From: an uncultured Bacteroidales bacterium
GTDB taxonomy: Bacteria; Bacteroidota; Bacteroidia; Bacteroidales; P3
Assembly: GCA_947168665.1 (NCBI GenBank)
Contig: CAMVMX010000018.1
Location: 1-62,830 of the forward strand
Length of the DNA stretch: 62,830 nucleotides
Direction of reading: 5' to 3'
The position numbers were made by a program, and so were the translations under genes. Of the stretch, positions 28,834 to 38,756 are shown piece after piece; position 1 is the first letter of the stretch, and the number at the start of each line of letters is the position of its first letter. A model generated the notes under the pieces. The model worked only from the letters and a program-made list of their open reading frames with translations. It did not search any database and was not told where the DNA came from.

Positions 28834-31800
28834 TTATGGCTGTATGATGAGTTTGCGGACGGCATGGCTGCGCTGGCCTTGGATGCGGACGAAGTAGGCT
28901 CCGGGGCTGAGTTTGCGCAGGGGGAGGGTGACGGTAGCGCCCGCGGGGAGGGAGATCTGGCGCGACATGACTTGGCGGCCGGTGAGGTCGGAGATGGTGA
29001 TGTCGACGCTGTTGCCTTCAGCGGGGTTCCAATCTGTGATGACCAGTGTTGTGCTGCCCTTGGCGGGGTTGGGCGTGAGGGTGCACCGCAGTGCGTTGGC
29101 TTCGGGGCTGTCGATGCCGTCACCCGGCAGTGTGCGGACGGTGACGCGCCGGGGTTCGGCCACCACGTAGTCGGTGCAGCGTGTCCGCACTTCCAGGTCG
29201 TAGTCGGTGTTGAGCATAAGGCCGTGCGCGGTAAAGTGGTTGCTGTCCACCACGGCTGTCGTCCCTGTGCCGGTTTCGAAACCAGCGGTGCCGTATTCAA
29301 CAGTATAGTCCTGCGCATTGGCTACGGGGTTCCACGCAATGGTGATGGAGGAAGTCAATATTGACGATACTTCTATCCCATCCACGGCGGCGCAGCCGTC
29401 GGTGACGAAGCGGAGGGTATCACTCCACTGGCTCTCAATCTGGCTCTCGCTGCCGCAGAAGCCGCGCACACAGATGTTGTAGTAGGTGCCGAAGGCGAGT
29501 CCCTCAAGCCGATAAGACAGGCTGCGGACAGAGCGGGTTACGGCTCTTTCACCGTCTTTCCATACGTAGAGTTGGTACAGGCTGTCGTTGCCCGCGGGCT
29601 GCCAGCTGATAGTGGCTGCATCGTAGGTGATGCTGTCCGCGCTCAGCCCTTCGGGGCCGGGGCAGGAGAGTGAGTCGGTGGTGAATCGGGCGTACACCCA
29701 GTCGGAATAGCCCAGACTGTCGGCTGTGCAGCTTTGCCGCAAGGAGATGACGTATTCCGTCGAAGGCATGAGGCCGGTGAAGGTATGTTGGTTGCCAGTA
29801 GTGGCGACGGGTGTGGAGGCGGGATAGATGGTGGTTGGCCAGGACATGTCCGCCGCCACCTGCCATGCTTCGCCGTTGCCGCTCCAGTGCACCGTGAGGC
29901 TTTCGTAGTCGCCCGTTACGGAGTCAATCGTAGGCAGTGGGCAGAGGGGCAGGGCGCAGGTATTTGTATAGAGCCTTATGTCACCCACATGGGGGGCACC
30001 ATAGGCACTCCAGGAAGGATATGTGCGGGCACTGTCAATATTAATCGGAGTGCTATAGTTGATGTTATAACTGCGATAAATGTTGTTCACAAGGTCGTGG
30101 TAGCGGTAATGGCAGGCATACTCCGTCCGCTGTCCGGTGCCGCCGTCCTGCCGCAACACCGCCACAAGCAGGTTCTGGTGGCCGTCCCACATAAAGGCGC
30201 GGTCGAAGCTGTGCAGCTGCCATTCGGTGGTGGCGTTGTGGTTGAAGTTGGCCGAGTCGATGACCCGCACAAAGCGGTGTCCCGCATCGGGCACCAGTGG
30301 CCCGTCGGTCAGAGCTGTGTCCGGCACATTGGCCAGATAGACCGATATGCGGCCTTGATGGTCGGCGGCGAGGTTGTTCGCAGGGCGGAACGCCATGGCG
30401 GTGATGCCGCCCTCCAGTCCAGCCAGGTGGGCCGAATCGATGATGGTCTGCACATAGCTGTATTCACTTCCGTTGTAGCCGATGGGCAACGTGGGGTGGC
30501 TCATTTCAGCCCATGTGCTGTCGTAGTTCTGGCTGAAGACGGCGTCGCCACACAGGGCGGTGGCGAAAATGCCGGCTACCCACTCACCCGTGTCGCCCTC
30601 GCCGCAGATGCTGCGCACGCGCACTTCACGGCGGGCGAGACTGGTCAGCCCGTTAATCGTATAATGGTTGGAGGCGGTGCTGTCCATCGTGCCGCTTCCA
30701 GGGGCAAATCCCACGGGGCCATACTCCACCTCGTAGCGCATGGCGCCGTTGCACTGCCATGTGAGAGCCAGAGTGGAATCCGTCTCGGCAACTGCCGGGT
30801 CGAGCTCCAGATTATGTATGATGCAGGTGTCGGGGATGCAGACGGTGTTTATCTCAAATCCCTCGTAGTTGCTGATAACCGAGTTGCTGTTGAAATCGAG
30901 GGTCAACGCTCCCGACGTGGAGCGCAAAGGGCCGAAAGTTATAGGCCATCTGCTGTTCCAGCCGGTGGTCCACAGCACCTGTCCCGAGGTGCCGACACCG
31001 TCGTAGACAGTCACCTGCGAACTCCCGCCGCAGTCGGAGCGTCCGCTCAAGCTGACCAAATGTCCGGCCATGTCGGGCAGGATGACCAGCGTGGAGTTCT
31101 GGTAGATGAAACTGCCGTTGGGACCGCCGTCGTCGTAGAGTGTCACGCCACACATCGTCAGCGTGTCGGTGCGGTTGGGCCGCATGTCCCAAGTGCCGGG
31201 CATCAGAGCCGTCGGTCCTTCCCATGCCGAGGTGTCGCCCTTAGGACACCGCACACGCACCCAGCAGTAGTAGACCGTGCCGCTGTCCAGTCCGCCGAAG
31301 GTGTACTGGGGTTCGCTAATCCAGGCCGAGCCGGTGGGCAGGGCCGACAGCGACGTGTCGAGGCTCACCTGGTAGCGTGCCGCCGTGTCCTCCTCATTCC
31401 ATCTCACTGTCACCGAAGTGGCTGTCAGGCCCGTGATGGATATGCTGCCCACTGCGGGGCATCCTTCGGCCAGGCTGATGGTCACATCGTCGACCATGGC
31501 CCAACTATCGCCATGTGTGCCATATCCGGGGCATTCGCGCATACAGATGTATGCCCCGTCGCCGCTGTAGGTGGCCAGCGGCACAGTATAGCGTTGCCAA
31601 TCCTCCCCAATGATGTCCACCGTGTCGACCGGCACAAACGTCGAGTCCTCCGTGGGGTCGGAAATCACCCCCACCACAATGCGGGCTTGGTCGTAGCGGT
31701 TGTATGTGTTCAGCACATTGGTGGCCCAGAACGACAGCTGCAACGTGGCCATGTCGTAGATGGACGTGTCCACATTGGGCAGTATGATTTTGGTCGTGCC

Positions 31801-33591
31801 GGGGCTGTACGAGTCGTATACGAAGCGCAGCACCCGCGAGCCGCTGTGAGCCGTCTCGCCGCCGCTGGGGGTGACAATATAAGAGTTCATGTCAATCGTT
31901 CCACGCCAACAGGGGATGGCGAGGGGCGAGCTGCTGGAAGGGTAGGAGTCGAAATCCTCGACGTAGGGCAGTGTGGCTAACGGCGAGCAGAGTGTGCGGA
32001 ACGACTGCACCGGCGACCAGTTGGTGTTGAAACTGCCGCAATAGGAGCGCACATAGACGTCGTAAAGCGTGTAGGGCAACAAGCCGTGCAGGTAGAGACT
32101 GTCCGAGCGAACATCAGTGACGATGTGGGTAGAGTCGACTGTGAAACCCGCCGGGCCGTAGGCCACCTCGTAATAGACAGCATCGCTGTCCACCCAGTGC
32201 ACCACCGCCGCCGTGTCCTGTATCTGGTCTATGCTCACGTTGGTAATCGTGTTGCAGGGCATAATCAGATTCACCTCGATGTCGTCGATATACATGTAAG
32301 TCATATTTGGCAGTGCCGTCTTGATGGCTATGCGACCCGACAGCCCCGTGTAGTTGCTGAACCGCACCACGAAGGGGCTCCAGTCGGGGTTGCGCGGCAC
32401 GGCCACCGTGTCCACCGGCACAAACGTGGCCATATCCAGCGGGTCAACCACCATGCCCACCACCATGTCCAGGCTGCTGTTGGTGCTACCGTTCTTGGCC
32501 CAGAAGCTCAGCTCCAGACTGTCCGGCGGTGCTGCCATGGGGGGCAGTACCACACTGCCCCCTTGCATCCGCACGCTCCGTGTGCCGCTGTGGCGATATG
32601 TCGACTGGATGCCAGGCTTGCTGCCCGCGCTGCCCGGAAACAGCCGCCAACAACTGGGCATTACCCACGAGCTTTCTAATCCCTCGCTGTAGGGCAGCGA
32701 TTCGGGGAGGCAATTTGTCTGGATGTGCCGGTATACGCTGGTGAAGGTATCGATGCAATAGGCCGTGAGGCGCACGGTATAATCCTTGCTGGGAGTGAGG
32801 CCGGTGATGGTATACACCGTGTCGCCCCACAGCAGGGGACTTGTGCGCCAGGCCGTGTCGCCATCGGTGATGCAGGCCACGGTCCACGAGGTGTCCTGGT
32901 AGCCGGGGCTCCAGTTCACCCGCACCGCATCCGAGCCCACCGAGTCCACCCGCAGCGTGGGTGCCGGGCAGGTGGCCACGGCTGGAGGCACTGCCTGAGT
33001 GTGCAGCCGCATAATGTTGCGGTAGGGGGTGAAGTTTCCGTAGCCCGATCCGTCCACATATATCAGGCGGTAGTTCATGTAACGCGAACCGCTCTGTGTG
33101 TTCTCGCTATAGAACGCTGCCGCCGAGCCCGCCATGCCGGGGTTCTCCCAGGCCACGACCAGGTTGCCGAAGCCATAATAATGGAAGGCTGTGTCGAACT
33201 CGTAGTGGTTCCACCCCGTGTGGCGAATCAGCGAGTCCACCATCACCTGTTTGAACGCTGCCCCGTAGGGTACCATGCCACTCCCCAAGCTGGGCACATA
33301 GGTGTTGGCTAAATAGAGCGTGCATGGCCCCGCGCCGTAAAGTTCGTTGCCCGAGGCGTAGAGGTCGATGCCCGTAATCATTGCCGCGCCATTCATCTCG
33401 CTGCCCAGCACCATCTGCTGGGAGCAGTTGAAGCTCCATGTGTTGCCGTTGTAGGGCAGCGGAGTGCTGCTGTAGGCCACCATGTCGGTGGTGTCGCCTA
33501 TCAAAATCACATTCCCCGTCGGGGTCTGCGCCTGGGCTGCAAGCAGGGTTGCTGCTATAACTGCCACCAATGCAATAAAATGTTTTTTCAT
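28834..33591 (-). CDS. Giant T9SS surface protein with fibronectin III domains
   Basis: A 1585-residue secreted protein. Order, approximate: signal peptide 1-21; an N-terminal module 25-205; FN3 207-295; MAM/jelly-roll-like 297-440; FN3 445-535; MAM-like 540-690; FN3 700-790; CUB-like domain 800-900 (CGVTLYDDGGPNGSFIYQNS); FN3 905-1010; a second copy of the N-terminal module 1015-1190; three FN3 domains 1195-1490; T9SS type A sorting domain (VDITISDLTGRQVM ... GAYFVRIQG ... KLIIQP). The first four FN3 domains alternate with larger domains. It is likely an adhesin or glycan-binding surface protein; no enzyme motif is visible. Confidence 0.88.
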   Translation of the reverse strand: MKKHFIALVAVIAATLLAAQAQTPTGNVILIGDTTDMVAYSSTPLPYNGNTWSFNCSQQMVLGSEMNGAAMITGIDLYASGNELYGAGPCTLYLANTYVPSLGSGMVPYGAAFKQVMVDSLIRHTGWNHYEFDTAFHYYGFGNLVVAWENPGMAGSAAAFYSENTQSGSRYMNYRLIYVDGSGYGNFTPYRNIMRLHTQAVPPAVATCPAPTLRVDSVGSDAVRVNWSPGYQDTSWTVACITDGDTAWRTSPLLWGDTVYTITGLTPSKDYTVRLTAYCIDTFTSVYRHIQTNCLPESLPYSEGLESSWVMPSCWRLFPGSAGSKPGIQSTYRHSGTRSVRMQGGSVVLPPMAAPPDSLELSFWAKNGSTNSSLDMVVGMVVDPLDMATFVPVDTVAVPRNPDWSPFVVRFSNYTGLSGRIAIKTALPNMTYMYIDDIEVNLIMPCNTITNVSIDQIQDTAAVVHWVDSDAVYYEVAYGPAGFTVDSTHIVTDVRSDSLYLHGLLPYTLYDVYVRSYCGSFNTNWSPVQSFRTLCSPLATLPYVEDFDSYPSSSSPLAIPCWRGTIDMNSYIVTPSGGETAHSGSRVLRFVYDSYSPGTTKIILPNVDTSIYDMATLQLSFWATNVLNTYNRYDQARIVVGVISDPTEDSTFVPVDTVDIIGEDWQRYTVPLATYSGDGAYICMRECPGYGTHGDSWAMVDDVTISLAEGCPAVGSISITGLTATSVTVRWNEEDTAARYQVSLDTSLSALPTGSAWISEPQYTFGGLDSGTVYYCWVRVRCPKGDTSAWEGPTALMPGTWDMRPNRTDTLTMCGVTLYDDGGPNGSFIYQNSTLVILPDMAGHLVSLSGRSDCGGSSQVTVYDGVGTSGQVLWTTGWNSRWPITFGPLRSTSGALTLDFNSNSVISNYEGFEINTVCIPDTCIIHNLELDPAVAETDSTLALTWQCNGAMRYEVEYGPVGFAPGSGTMDSTASNHYTINGLTSLARREVRVRSICGEGDTGEWVAGIFATALCGDAVFSQNYDSTWAEMSHPTLPIGYNGSEYSYVQTIIDSAHLAGLEGGITAMAFRPANNLAADHQGRISVYLANVPDTALTDGPLVPDAGHRFVRVIDSANFNHNATTEWQLHSFDRAFMWDGHQNLLVAVLRQDGGTGQRTEYACHYRYHDLVNNIYRSYNINYSTPINIDSARTYPSWSAYGAPHVGDIRLYTNTCALPLCPLPTIDSVTGDYESLTVHWSGNGEAWQVAADMSWPTTIYPASTPVATTGNQHTFTGLMPSTEYVISLRQSCTADSLGYSDWVYARFTTDSLSCPGPEGLSADSITYDAATISWQPAGNDSLYQLYVWKDGERAVTRSVRSLSYRLEGLAFGTYYNICVRGFCGSESQIESQWSDTLRFVTDGCAAVDGIEVSSILTSSITIAWNPVANAQDYTVEYGTAGFETGTGTTAVVDSNHFTAHGLMLNTDYDLEVRTRCTDYVVAEPRRVTVRTLPGDGIDSPEANALRCTLTPNPAKGSTTLVITDWNPAEGNSVDITISDLTGRQVMSRQISLPAGATVTLPLRKLSPGAYFVRIQGQRSHAVRKLIIQP

Positions 33592-34304
33592 AGAGACTAT
33601 TTTTTTATTATTATTCCCGTTGTTTGTATTGTAGGTGTCGCCGTTGTGGCCGCTGCGCCGTGTTCCGGCTTTAATGACGTTTCCGCACCCGTTTTCTCAC
33701 AAGTACTGTCTCTTTTTTTGACTTTCTTTAACACCCCTGCTTTCCGTTTTGTTTCACCCCCTGCGGACGGTGTGTCTGCCATAAAGAGTCCCAACCCCCG
33801 TTTTTGATACCCCTGCCCCGGGTGCATTTAACAATATTTAACCCAATTTCCTCTCTTGTCGGTCTCTTCCCCATCCGTGTGGGTGCCGTTTGGGGGTGGC
33901 CTTGGGTTGTTTTGCACTGCCGGTCATGGGGTGCTGGTCTTGCGTGTCCCGCCCACACTGGCCATTGGCCTTGTCCGCTGCTTTTGCCAGTAAGACGTGA
34001 ACTGGTTGAAATGTTACTTTCTTTTAACTTTTTTTAACTGGTATAGGGCTTTTGTGTGGCTGTTTTTGCTCTGTCAGTGCTCTGATTTCGTTTCTGTTGC
34101 GCCAATTGTAAATCGCGGCGAAGTCACTTTTTCGCATGGTGGAAGTGGAAATGATGCGGAGGAGGGGCGGAAATGGCGTATGGCGATTGGGGGAAGGGCG
34201 CGGCGGGAGTGGCGAAATAAACAGCGGGAAGTGGATAAAAAAGCGGCATGGCGGCACCTGTTAGGGAAAAAAGTGGTATCTTTGCATTTTGAAATATTGT
34301 CGCC
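33592..34304. other. 713-base region without a recognisable gene
   Basis: Between the divergent surface-protein gene and ftsE. Open frames here (up to about 107 codons) show no recognisable similarity and have poor composition. The only supported signal is the ftsE -7 element at its end. I see no RNA gene or repeat. Confidence 0.6.
34277..34284 (+). promoter_or_regulatory. -7 element of the ftsE promoter
   Basis: TATCTTTG matches TAnnTTTG; the predicted transcription start is only about 14 bases before the ftsE ATG, so the leader is very short. A matching -33 element is not seen. Confidence 0.55.
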
Positions 34305-34985
34305 ATGGATGAACCAATAATATCGCTAAAGGAGGTGGCTATCAGCCACGAAGACGGCCCGCTGCTCACTCATGTGAACCTGACGGTGGCTCAGGGCGAG
34401 TTCGTTTATTTGATAGGCAAGAGCGGCGCGGGAAAGACTTCGCTGCTCAGGACGCTCTATGCCGACCACGACATTGAGAACGGCGAGGAGGCGAAGGTGT
34501 GCGGATTCGACTTGATGCGCCTGAAACGGCGGCAGGTGCCGGACCTGCGGCGCAAGGTGGGCATCGTGTTTCAGAATTTCCGCCTGCTGAGAGACCGCAA
34601 TGTGTATGACAATCTGGCTTTTGTGCTTCACGCCACGGGCTGGAAACGGAGCGAGATTGACGCTCAAATCAAGAACACGCTGAAAGCCGTAGGCATCGGG
34701 GAGAAGGCCTACGCGTCGGTTCCCCAGCTCTCGGAAGGGGAGCAGCAGCGGGTGGGCATCGCGCGGGCGCTGATTAACAACCCGACGCTGATACTGGCCG
34801 ACGAGCCGACGGGCAATCTGGACCCCGCCACATCGTCGGACATCATGCAGCTGCTGGTGGACTTGAACAAGCAGACGGGCACGACGATGCTGATTTCGAC
34901 CCACGACTTTATGATGATTGACAAGTTCTACTCGCGGATGCTGGTATGCGAGAACGGCTCGCTCACCGACCCGCAGAAGTCATGA
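34305..34985 (+). CDS. ftsE: Cell-division ABC ATPase FtsE
   Basis: A 226-residue ABC ATPase with Walker A GKSGAGKTSLL, Q-loop VGIVFQNFRLL, signature LSEGEQQRVGIARAL, Walker B LILADEPTGNLD and the H-loop STHDF. It is FtsE-like in length and sequence; FtsEX controls peptidoglycan hydrolysis at the septum. FtsX is not adjacent, which is common in Bacteroidetes. A LolD-type ATPase is the main alternative, but ELRRKVGIVFQNFRLL-like spacing and DFMMIDKFYSRML favour FtsE. Confidence 0.85.
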   Translation: MDEPIISLKEVAISHEDGPLLTHVNLTVAQGEFVYLIGKSGAGKTSLLRTLYADHDIENGEEAKVCGFDLMRLKRRQVPDLRRKVGIVFQNFRLLRDRNVYDNLAFVLHATGWKRSEIDAQIKNTLKAVGIGEKAYASVPQLSEGEQQRVGIARALINNPTLILADEPTGNLDPATSSDIMQLLVDLNKQTGTTMLISTHDFMMIDKFYSRMLVCENGSLTDPQKS

Positions 34986-35101
34986 ATGATTGAAAATCGG
35001 GAGCCGGATTTTCCCAATTCTCAATTTTCAGTTTTTTTTGTGGCGTTGCCCCGCAATAAATGAAACAATGTTGCGTTATGGGGTGGATTGACAGTTGAAA
35101 A

Positions 35102-36187
35102 ATGAAGATGAAGATGAAGAAACATGTTTTGATATTCTGTTTGGCTGTGCTGATGCTGGCCCCGGCCGGCAATGTGCAGGCGCAGTACCGCAAAAAAAGG
35201 CCTACGACCGAGATTGCCAAGGACGGCGAGAACAAGCGCCAGTGGCTGGGCCGCACGGCGGACACCAGTTGGCGCCCCACTATCGGCGGCCTGTATGAGC
35301 AGGTGACCAACACCGGCAACACCAAAAAGGGCAAGAAGACCGAGCCGATTATCGACCCGTCGGGCAAGCGCAAGGTGCGCGAGGCCGCATACGACACGGT
35401 GTGGAAGTTTACCTCGTTTGATGCCAAGACGTTCTATTTCATTGATTATGACTACAACAAGTTCCGCGCGCTGAAATGGGAACGCGACAAGGACCGCGAC
35501 TGGGGTAAGTTCGACCCAGTGATGGACTACCTGTCGAGCGCCGGCCGTATCCCGATGCACTTGTGCGCTGTGTTTGCCGTCAACCCCTCGGTGAAGGACC
35601 AGGATTTGCGCGACGAGCTGGTTGCCAAGGCGCAGATGGAAGCCGTCATTTCGCTCGACTATTTCCGCGACATCCTCATCGAGAAGCAGATGAAGAACAA
35701 GGTGAGCTACAAGGTGGCCGAAATCGACTGGCGCTACTGGAAGGACGAGGATTTCTATACCGAGGAGCAGCCTACCGAAGATTTGATCCGCGTGGGGTTG
35801 ATTTTCGACTTCAGCTCGAAGAAGATTGACCTGCTGCCCAGCGCGGCACAAGGCGCAAAGTCGTTTGCCGAGATTAAATTCTTCCCCAACGATGCCACAA
35901 TTCAGGAGTCGTATGTGGCCGAGCTGGACGACTTGGCCTCCTACCTGAAGCAGGAGAAGGGGCTGGAGGTGCTGCTGACGGGCTACTGCGACAATGTGGG
36001 CACCGAGACTTACAACACAGGCCTTTCGCGCCAGCGCGCCGTAGAGGTGAAAAAGGCCCTGATGCTGCGCGGCATTGAGGAGCACCGCATCGAGGTGCTC
36101 TACAAGGGCGAGGACGACCCCGTGGGCGACAACAACACGCTCAGCGGGCGCATGGCCAACAACCGCGTCACTGTGGCCATTCAGTAA
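35102..36187 (+). CDS. OmpA-family protein with novel N-terminal domain
   Basis: A 361-residue exported protein: signal peptide ending NVQAQ, a domain of about 220 residues (30-255) that I do not recognise, and a C-terminal OmpA peptidoglycan-binding domain (AEIKFFPNDATIQESYVAEL, TGYCDNVGTETYNTGLSRQRAVEVKKAL, GEDDPVGDNNTLSGRMANNRV). The OmpA part anchors it to peptidoglycan. The N-terminal domain is rich in charged and aromatic residues (YNKFRALKWERDKDRDWGKFD, FRDILIEKQMKNKVSYKVAEIDWRYW). I considered GldN but could not match it. Confidence 0.8.
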   Translation: MKMKMKKHVLIFCLAVLMLAPAGNVQAQYRKKRPTTEIAKDGENKRQWLGRTADTSWRPTIGGLYEQVTNTGNTKKGKKTEPIIDPSGKRKVREAAYDTVWKFTSFDAKTFYFIDYDYNKFRALKWERDKDRDWGKFDPVMDYLSSAGRIPMHLCAVFAVNPSVKDQDLRDELVAKAQMEAVISLDYFRDILIEKQMKNKVSYKVAEIDWRYWKDEDFYTEEQPTEDLIRVGLIFDFSSKKIDLLPSAAQGAKSFAEIKFFPNDATIQESYVAELDDLASYLKQEKGLEVLLTGYCDNVGTETYNTGLSRQRAVEVKKALMLRGIEEHRIEVLYKGEDDPVGDNNTLSGRMANNRVTVAIQ

Positions 36188-36220
36188 GAGGCCTTCAGGT
36201 TCAACCAAACTACGATACGG

Positions 36221-37156
36221 TTGGATAACAAAGAGATATATAAACATTTGTGCGAAACAGAGGGGTCGGCGATTCCTCTGTTTCTGCAATATTGGTGGAT
36301 GGAGGCGGTGTGTGCGGGCAAGAGCTGGGATGTGGCTCTGGCGCGGCGGGCCGACGGCAGCATCGCCGCCGCAATGCCCTATCTGCTGGGTCGCAGGATG
36401 GGGATGCGGTTTGTGGTGCAGCCACAGCTGACTCAGTACAACGGACCGTGGTTCAGCCCGGCGGCCGACAGGGCTTCGGCTTCAAGGCTGTTGGCTGCCC
36501 ATTTCGATGGGCTGGGGCTGGCATTCTTTTCGCAGAACTTTGCGCCCGGTGTGGAGCTGCTTGCCGGCTGGGAGGGCTGCCATGGTGAGGAGAGGGTGAC
36601 TTACCGCATCGAGGATATGCGCGATATGCAAAGTGTGTTTGACGGATTCGACAAGCAGCGGCGGCAGCGCCCCATACGCCGGGCGGCCAAGGTGCTGACT
36701 GCGGTCGAAAATATAAGCCCTGAACAGTTTGCCGACTTCCACGCCGCCTACTGGCAGTCGCGCGGGCAGAAGGATGTGCTGTCGGCGGAGTTTATTGTCC
36801 GCATTGTGCGGGCCGCGTTGCAGCGCGGGCAGGGGTTGCTGCTCGGCGCGGCCGATGATACGGGCTATCTGCATGCCGCTCGCTTTGTGGCTTTTGACTC
36901 CGGCAGTGCCTATGCGCTCCTTTCTGCCCTCAATCCCGAGGGGCATCACAACGGGGCTTCGCCATTCCTGTTTTGGGAAATGATGCAGCGGCTGTCGGGC
37001 AAGACGGCGGCCTTTGATTTTGAGGGCAGTATGGACCCCGGAATCGCTTTCTCATACAGCCTCTATGGGGCCAGACCGGTCGCTTATCGGCATGTGACCC
37101 GATTCCGCAACGCGGCTGTGCGCCGGCTGCTGTGCGCCTTGCGGGTGAATGTGTAA
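36221..37156 (+). CDS. GNAT/FemAB-like acyltransferase
   Basis: A 311-residue protein resembling the BioF2/FemAB-like GNAT family: IPLFLQYWWMEAVCAGKSWDV start, KQRRQRPIRRAAK, a middle QFADFHAAYWQSRGQKDVLS helix and a C-terminal FDFEGSMDPGIAFSYSLYGARPV segment typical of these enzymes. It probably transfers an acyl or aminoacyl group during cell-envelope synthesis. It begins at a TTG codon (36221); no upstream ATG or GTG fits. Confidence 0.75.
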   Translation: MDNKEIYKHLCETEGSAIPLFLQYWWMEAVCAGKSWDVALARRADGSIAAAMPYLLGRRMGMRFVVQPQLTQYNGPWFSPAADRASASRLLAAHFDGLGLAFFSQNFAPGVELLAGWEGCHGEERVTYRIEDMRDMQSVFDGFDKQRRQRPIRRAAKVLTAVENISPEQFADFHAAYWQSRGQKDVLSAEFIVRIVRAALQRGQGLLLGAADDTGYLHAARFVAFDSGSAYALLSALNPEGHHNGASPFLFWEMMQRLSGKTAAFDFEGSMDPGIAFSYSLYGARPVAYRHVTRFRNAAVRRLLCALRVNV

Positions 37157-37183
37157 CGTTTTGAAAATACTCCATTTGCCATC

Positions 37184-37657
37184 ATGAACGTGAAACTGAT
37201 TGTTATCGCCAAAACCGACCAGCCTTATCTGCAGGAGGGTATTGACATCTATGTGAAACGGCTGAAACACTATACGAATTTCGAACTGGAGGTGGTACCC
37301 GCATTGAAGGACCAGAAAGGGGCATCGGCCGAGGAGGTGAAAGAGCGCGAGGCGGCGATGCTGCTGCGCCGTTTCGAGGGGGTGGACCGCGTTGTCCTGC
37401 TCGACGAGCACGGCACCGAGCGCACCTCGGTAGGCTTTGCGCAATATATGCAGAAGCAGATGAATGCCGGCACGCGGACGCTGGCCTTTGTAGTGGGCGG
37501 AGCCTATGGGTTCGCGCCCTCGGTCTATGCGGCGGCGCACGACAAGGTTTCGCTCTCGCAGATGACTTTCAACCACCAGATGGTGAGGCTTTTCTTTGTC
37601 GAGCAGCTCTACCGCGCCTTCACCATCCTGCGCCACGAACCCTATCACAACGCGTGA
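37184..37657 (+). CDS. rlmH: 23S rRNA pseudouridine-1915 methyltransferase RlmH
   Basis: A 157-residue SPOUT methyltransferase. The knot with the SAM-binding loop is in FVVGGAYGFAPSV, LLDEHGTERTSVGFA is the conserved middle, and the C-terminus MTFNHQMVRLFFVEQLYRAFTILRHEPYH is diagnostic. It methylates N3 of pseudouridine 1915 in helix 69 of 23S rRNA, a site made by RluD, also encoded in this window. Confidence 0.96.
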   Translation: MNVKLIVIAKTDQPYLQEGIDIYVKRLKHYTNFELEVVPALKDQKGASAEEVKEREAAMLLRRFEGVDRVVLLDEHGTERTSVGFAQYMQKQMNAGTRTLAFVVGGAYGFAPSVYAAAHDKVSLSQMTFNHQMVRLFFVEQLYRAFTILRHEPYHNA

Positions 37658-37742
37658 GAAAGAAACGTGGTGAATAATGGATGGTGGTTGGATTCACGTC
37701 TTATCACCATCCGCACGCTGGCAGGTTGTATTCGTGATTTGT

Positions 37743-38756
37743 TTAGAGGGCTTCTATTTCTGAGATGGAGAGGTGGGTGGCTTGGGCGATAGTCTCGTAT
37801 GGAATGCCCAACTGCTTCATAGACCGAGCCACCTGAGCCACGCCTTCCGTTACACCTTGTGCCAATCCTTGTGCAAGGCCTTCAGCCCTGCCTTCGGCTT
37901 TGCCTTCTGCTAATCCTTGCGCGAGGCCTTCGGCTTTGCCTTGCGCGAGGCCTTCGGCTTTGCCTTGCGCGAGGCCTTCGGCTTTGCCTTCGGCCAATCC
38001 TTGCGCGAGGCCTTCGGCGTGTCCTTCGATGCGGGCGGTGTCCAGCACGTCGTTCTCCACCATTTGGTTTTCGATGTGGTGTTCGTAGACGCGGCGTTCC
38101 TTCTCGCTCATGTTCATGTAGAGCAGTTTCTTCCGGGCCTCCTGCAGGCCGGGGGCGCGCGTGTCGGTCTTTATCTTGCCGTTTTTCAGGTATTCGATCC
38201 ACTCCTCCAGCGGGGTGGTGGCCACCTGGTTGAACTCGTTGACGCGGATGATGAAGTATTCAGGGAAAATCTGTTGGGGAGTACGCATGCGGAGGGTGTC
38301 GGCCTCGTAGTCGGTGATTTCGAGTGTGTCGTTGGTGTGCACACCCGTGAAGGTGGTCACCCCGTGGTAGAGATAGTCTTTCCCTTTGCCCATCGGGAAA
38401 TAGACGATGTTGATGGAGTAGACCTTTTTCACCTTCTCGTAGCGGTCGCCGAGGTGGAGGTTGTCGGTGATGACCTTCGACACCCCGTAGAGGATGCGCT
38501 CCAGATAGTACCGCTCGCGCGCGAGTTGCACCTCCACGATGATGTACTCGCCTTTGCTGTTGCGGGCCATCACGTCCACCCGGTTGTACTTGTCGTACTC
38601 GGACTCCTGATTGCCCTCGCTCTCAAGGATTTCGTCGATGGTGACCTTCTCGCCGATCAGCACCGTCATCAGTCCTTCGAGTACGTCGAAATTAGCCTTG
38701 TCGCGCAGCATGCGCTTGGCGGCCCAGTCAAACCGAATATATTGCTCGTTAATCAT
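37743..38756 (-). CDS. Rpn-family PD-(D/E)XK nuclease/transposase
   Basis: A 337-residue protein of the Rpn recombination-promoting nuclease family. Catalytic core in residues 30-110: EYDKYNRVDVMARNSKGEYIIVEVQ with the D...E-x-Q signature, then RERYYLERILYGVSKVI. The C-terminal third is a tract of tandem octapeptides (KAEGLAQG) forming a probable helix. It stands alone between rlmH and the sigma-factor gene, oriented against both. Confidence 0.85.
   Translation of the reverse strand: MINEQYIRFDWAAKRMLRDKANFDVLEGLMTVLIGEKVTIDEILESEGNQESEYDKYNRVDVMARNSKGEYIIVEVQLARERYYLERILYGVSKVITDNLHLGDRYEKVKKVYSINIVYFPMGKGKDYLYHGVTTFTGVHTNDTLEITDYEADTLRMRTPQQIFPEYFIIRVNEFNQVATTPLEEWIEYLKNGKIKTDTRAPGLQEARKKLLYMNMSEKERRVYEHHIENQMVENDVLDTARIEGHAEGLAQGLAEGKAEGLAQGKAEGLAQGKAEGLAQGLAEGKAEGRAEGLAQGLAQGVTEGVAQVARSMKQLGIPYETIAQATHLSISEIEAL
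37917..37988. repeat. Three exact 24-base repeats inside the Rpn gene
   Basis: Three perfect tandem copies of a 24-base unit (37917-37940, 37941-37964, 37965-37988), with degenerate copies on both sides from about 37850 to 38020. The unit encodes eight residues on the minus strand, so copy changes keep the frame. Confidence 0.85.

Noticed and set aside
33997..34320. 107-codon frame before ftsE
   Set aside because: No similarity, poor composition, overlaps the ftsE promoter and start.
34992..35039. Terminator after ftsE (GAAAATC/GATTTTC and later T-run)
   Set aside because: The T-run starts about 18 bases after the stem, too far for a standard terminator.
35102..36187. GldN/PorN or PorE gliding protein
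   Set aside because: OmpA end fits PorE, but the N-terminal part has neither TPR nor the GldN pattern.
37850..38040. CRISPR-like array
   Set aside because: Repeats are contiguous, have no spacers and encode an in-frame octapeptide.
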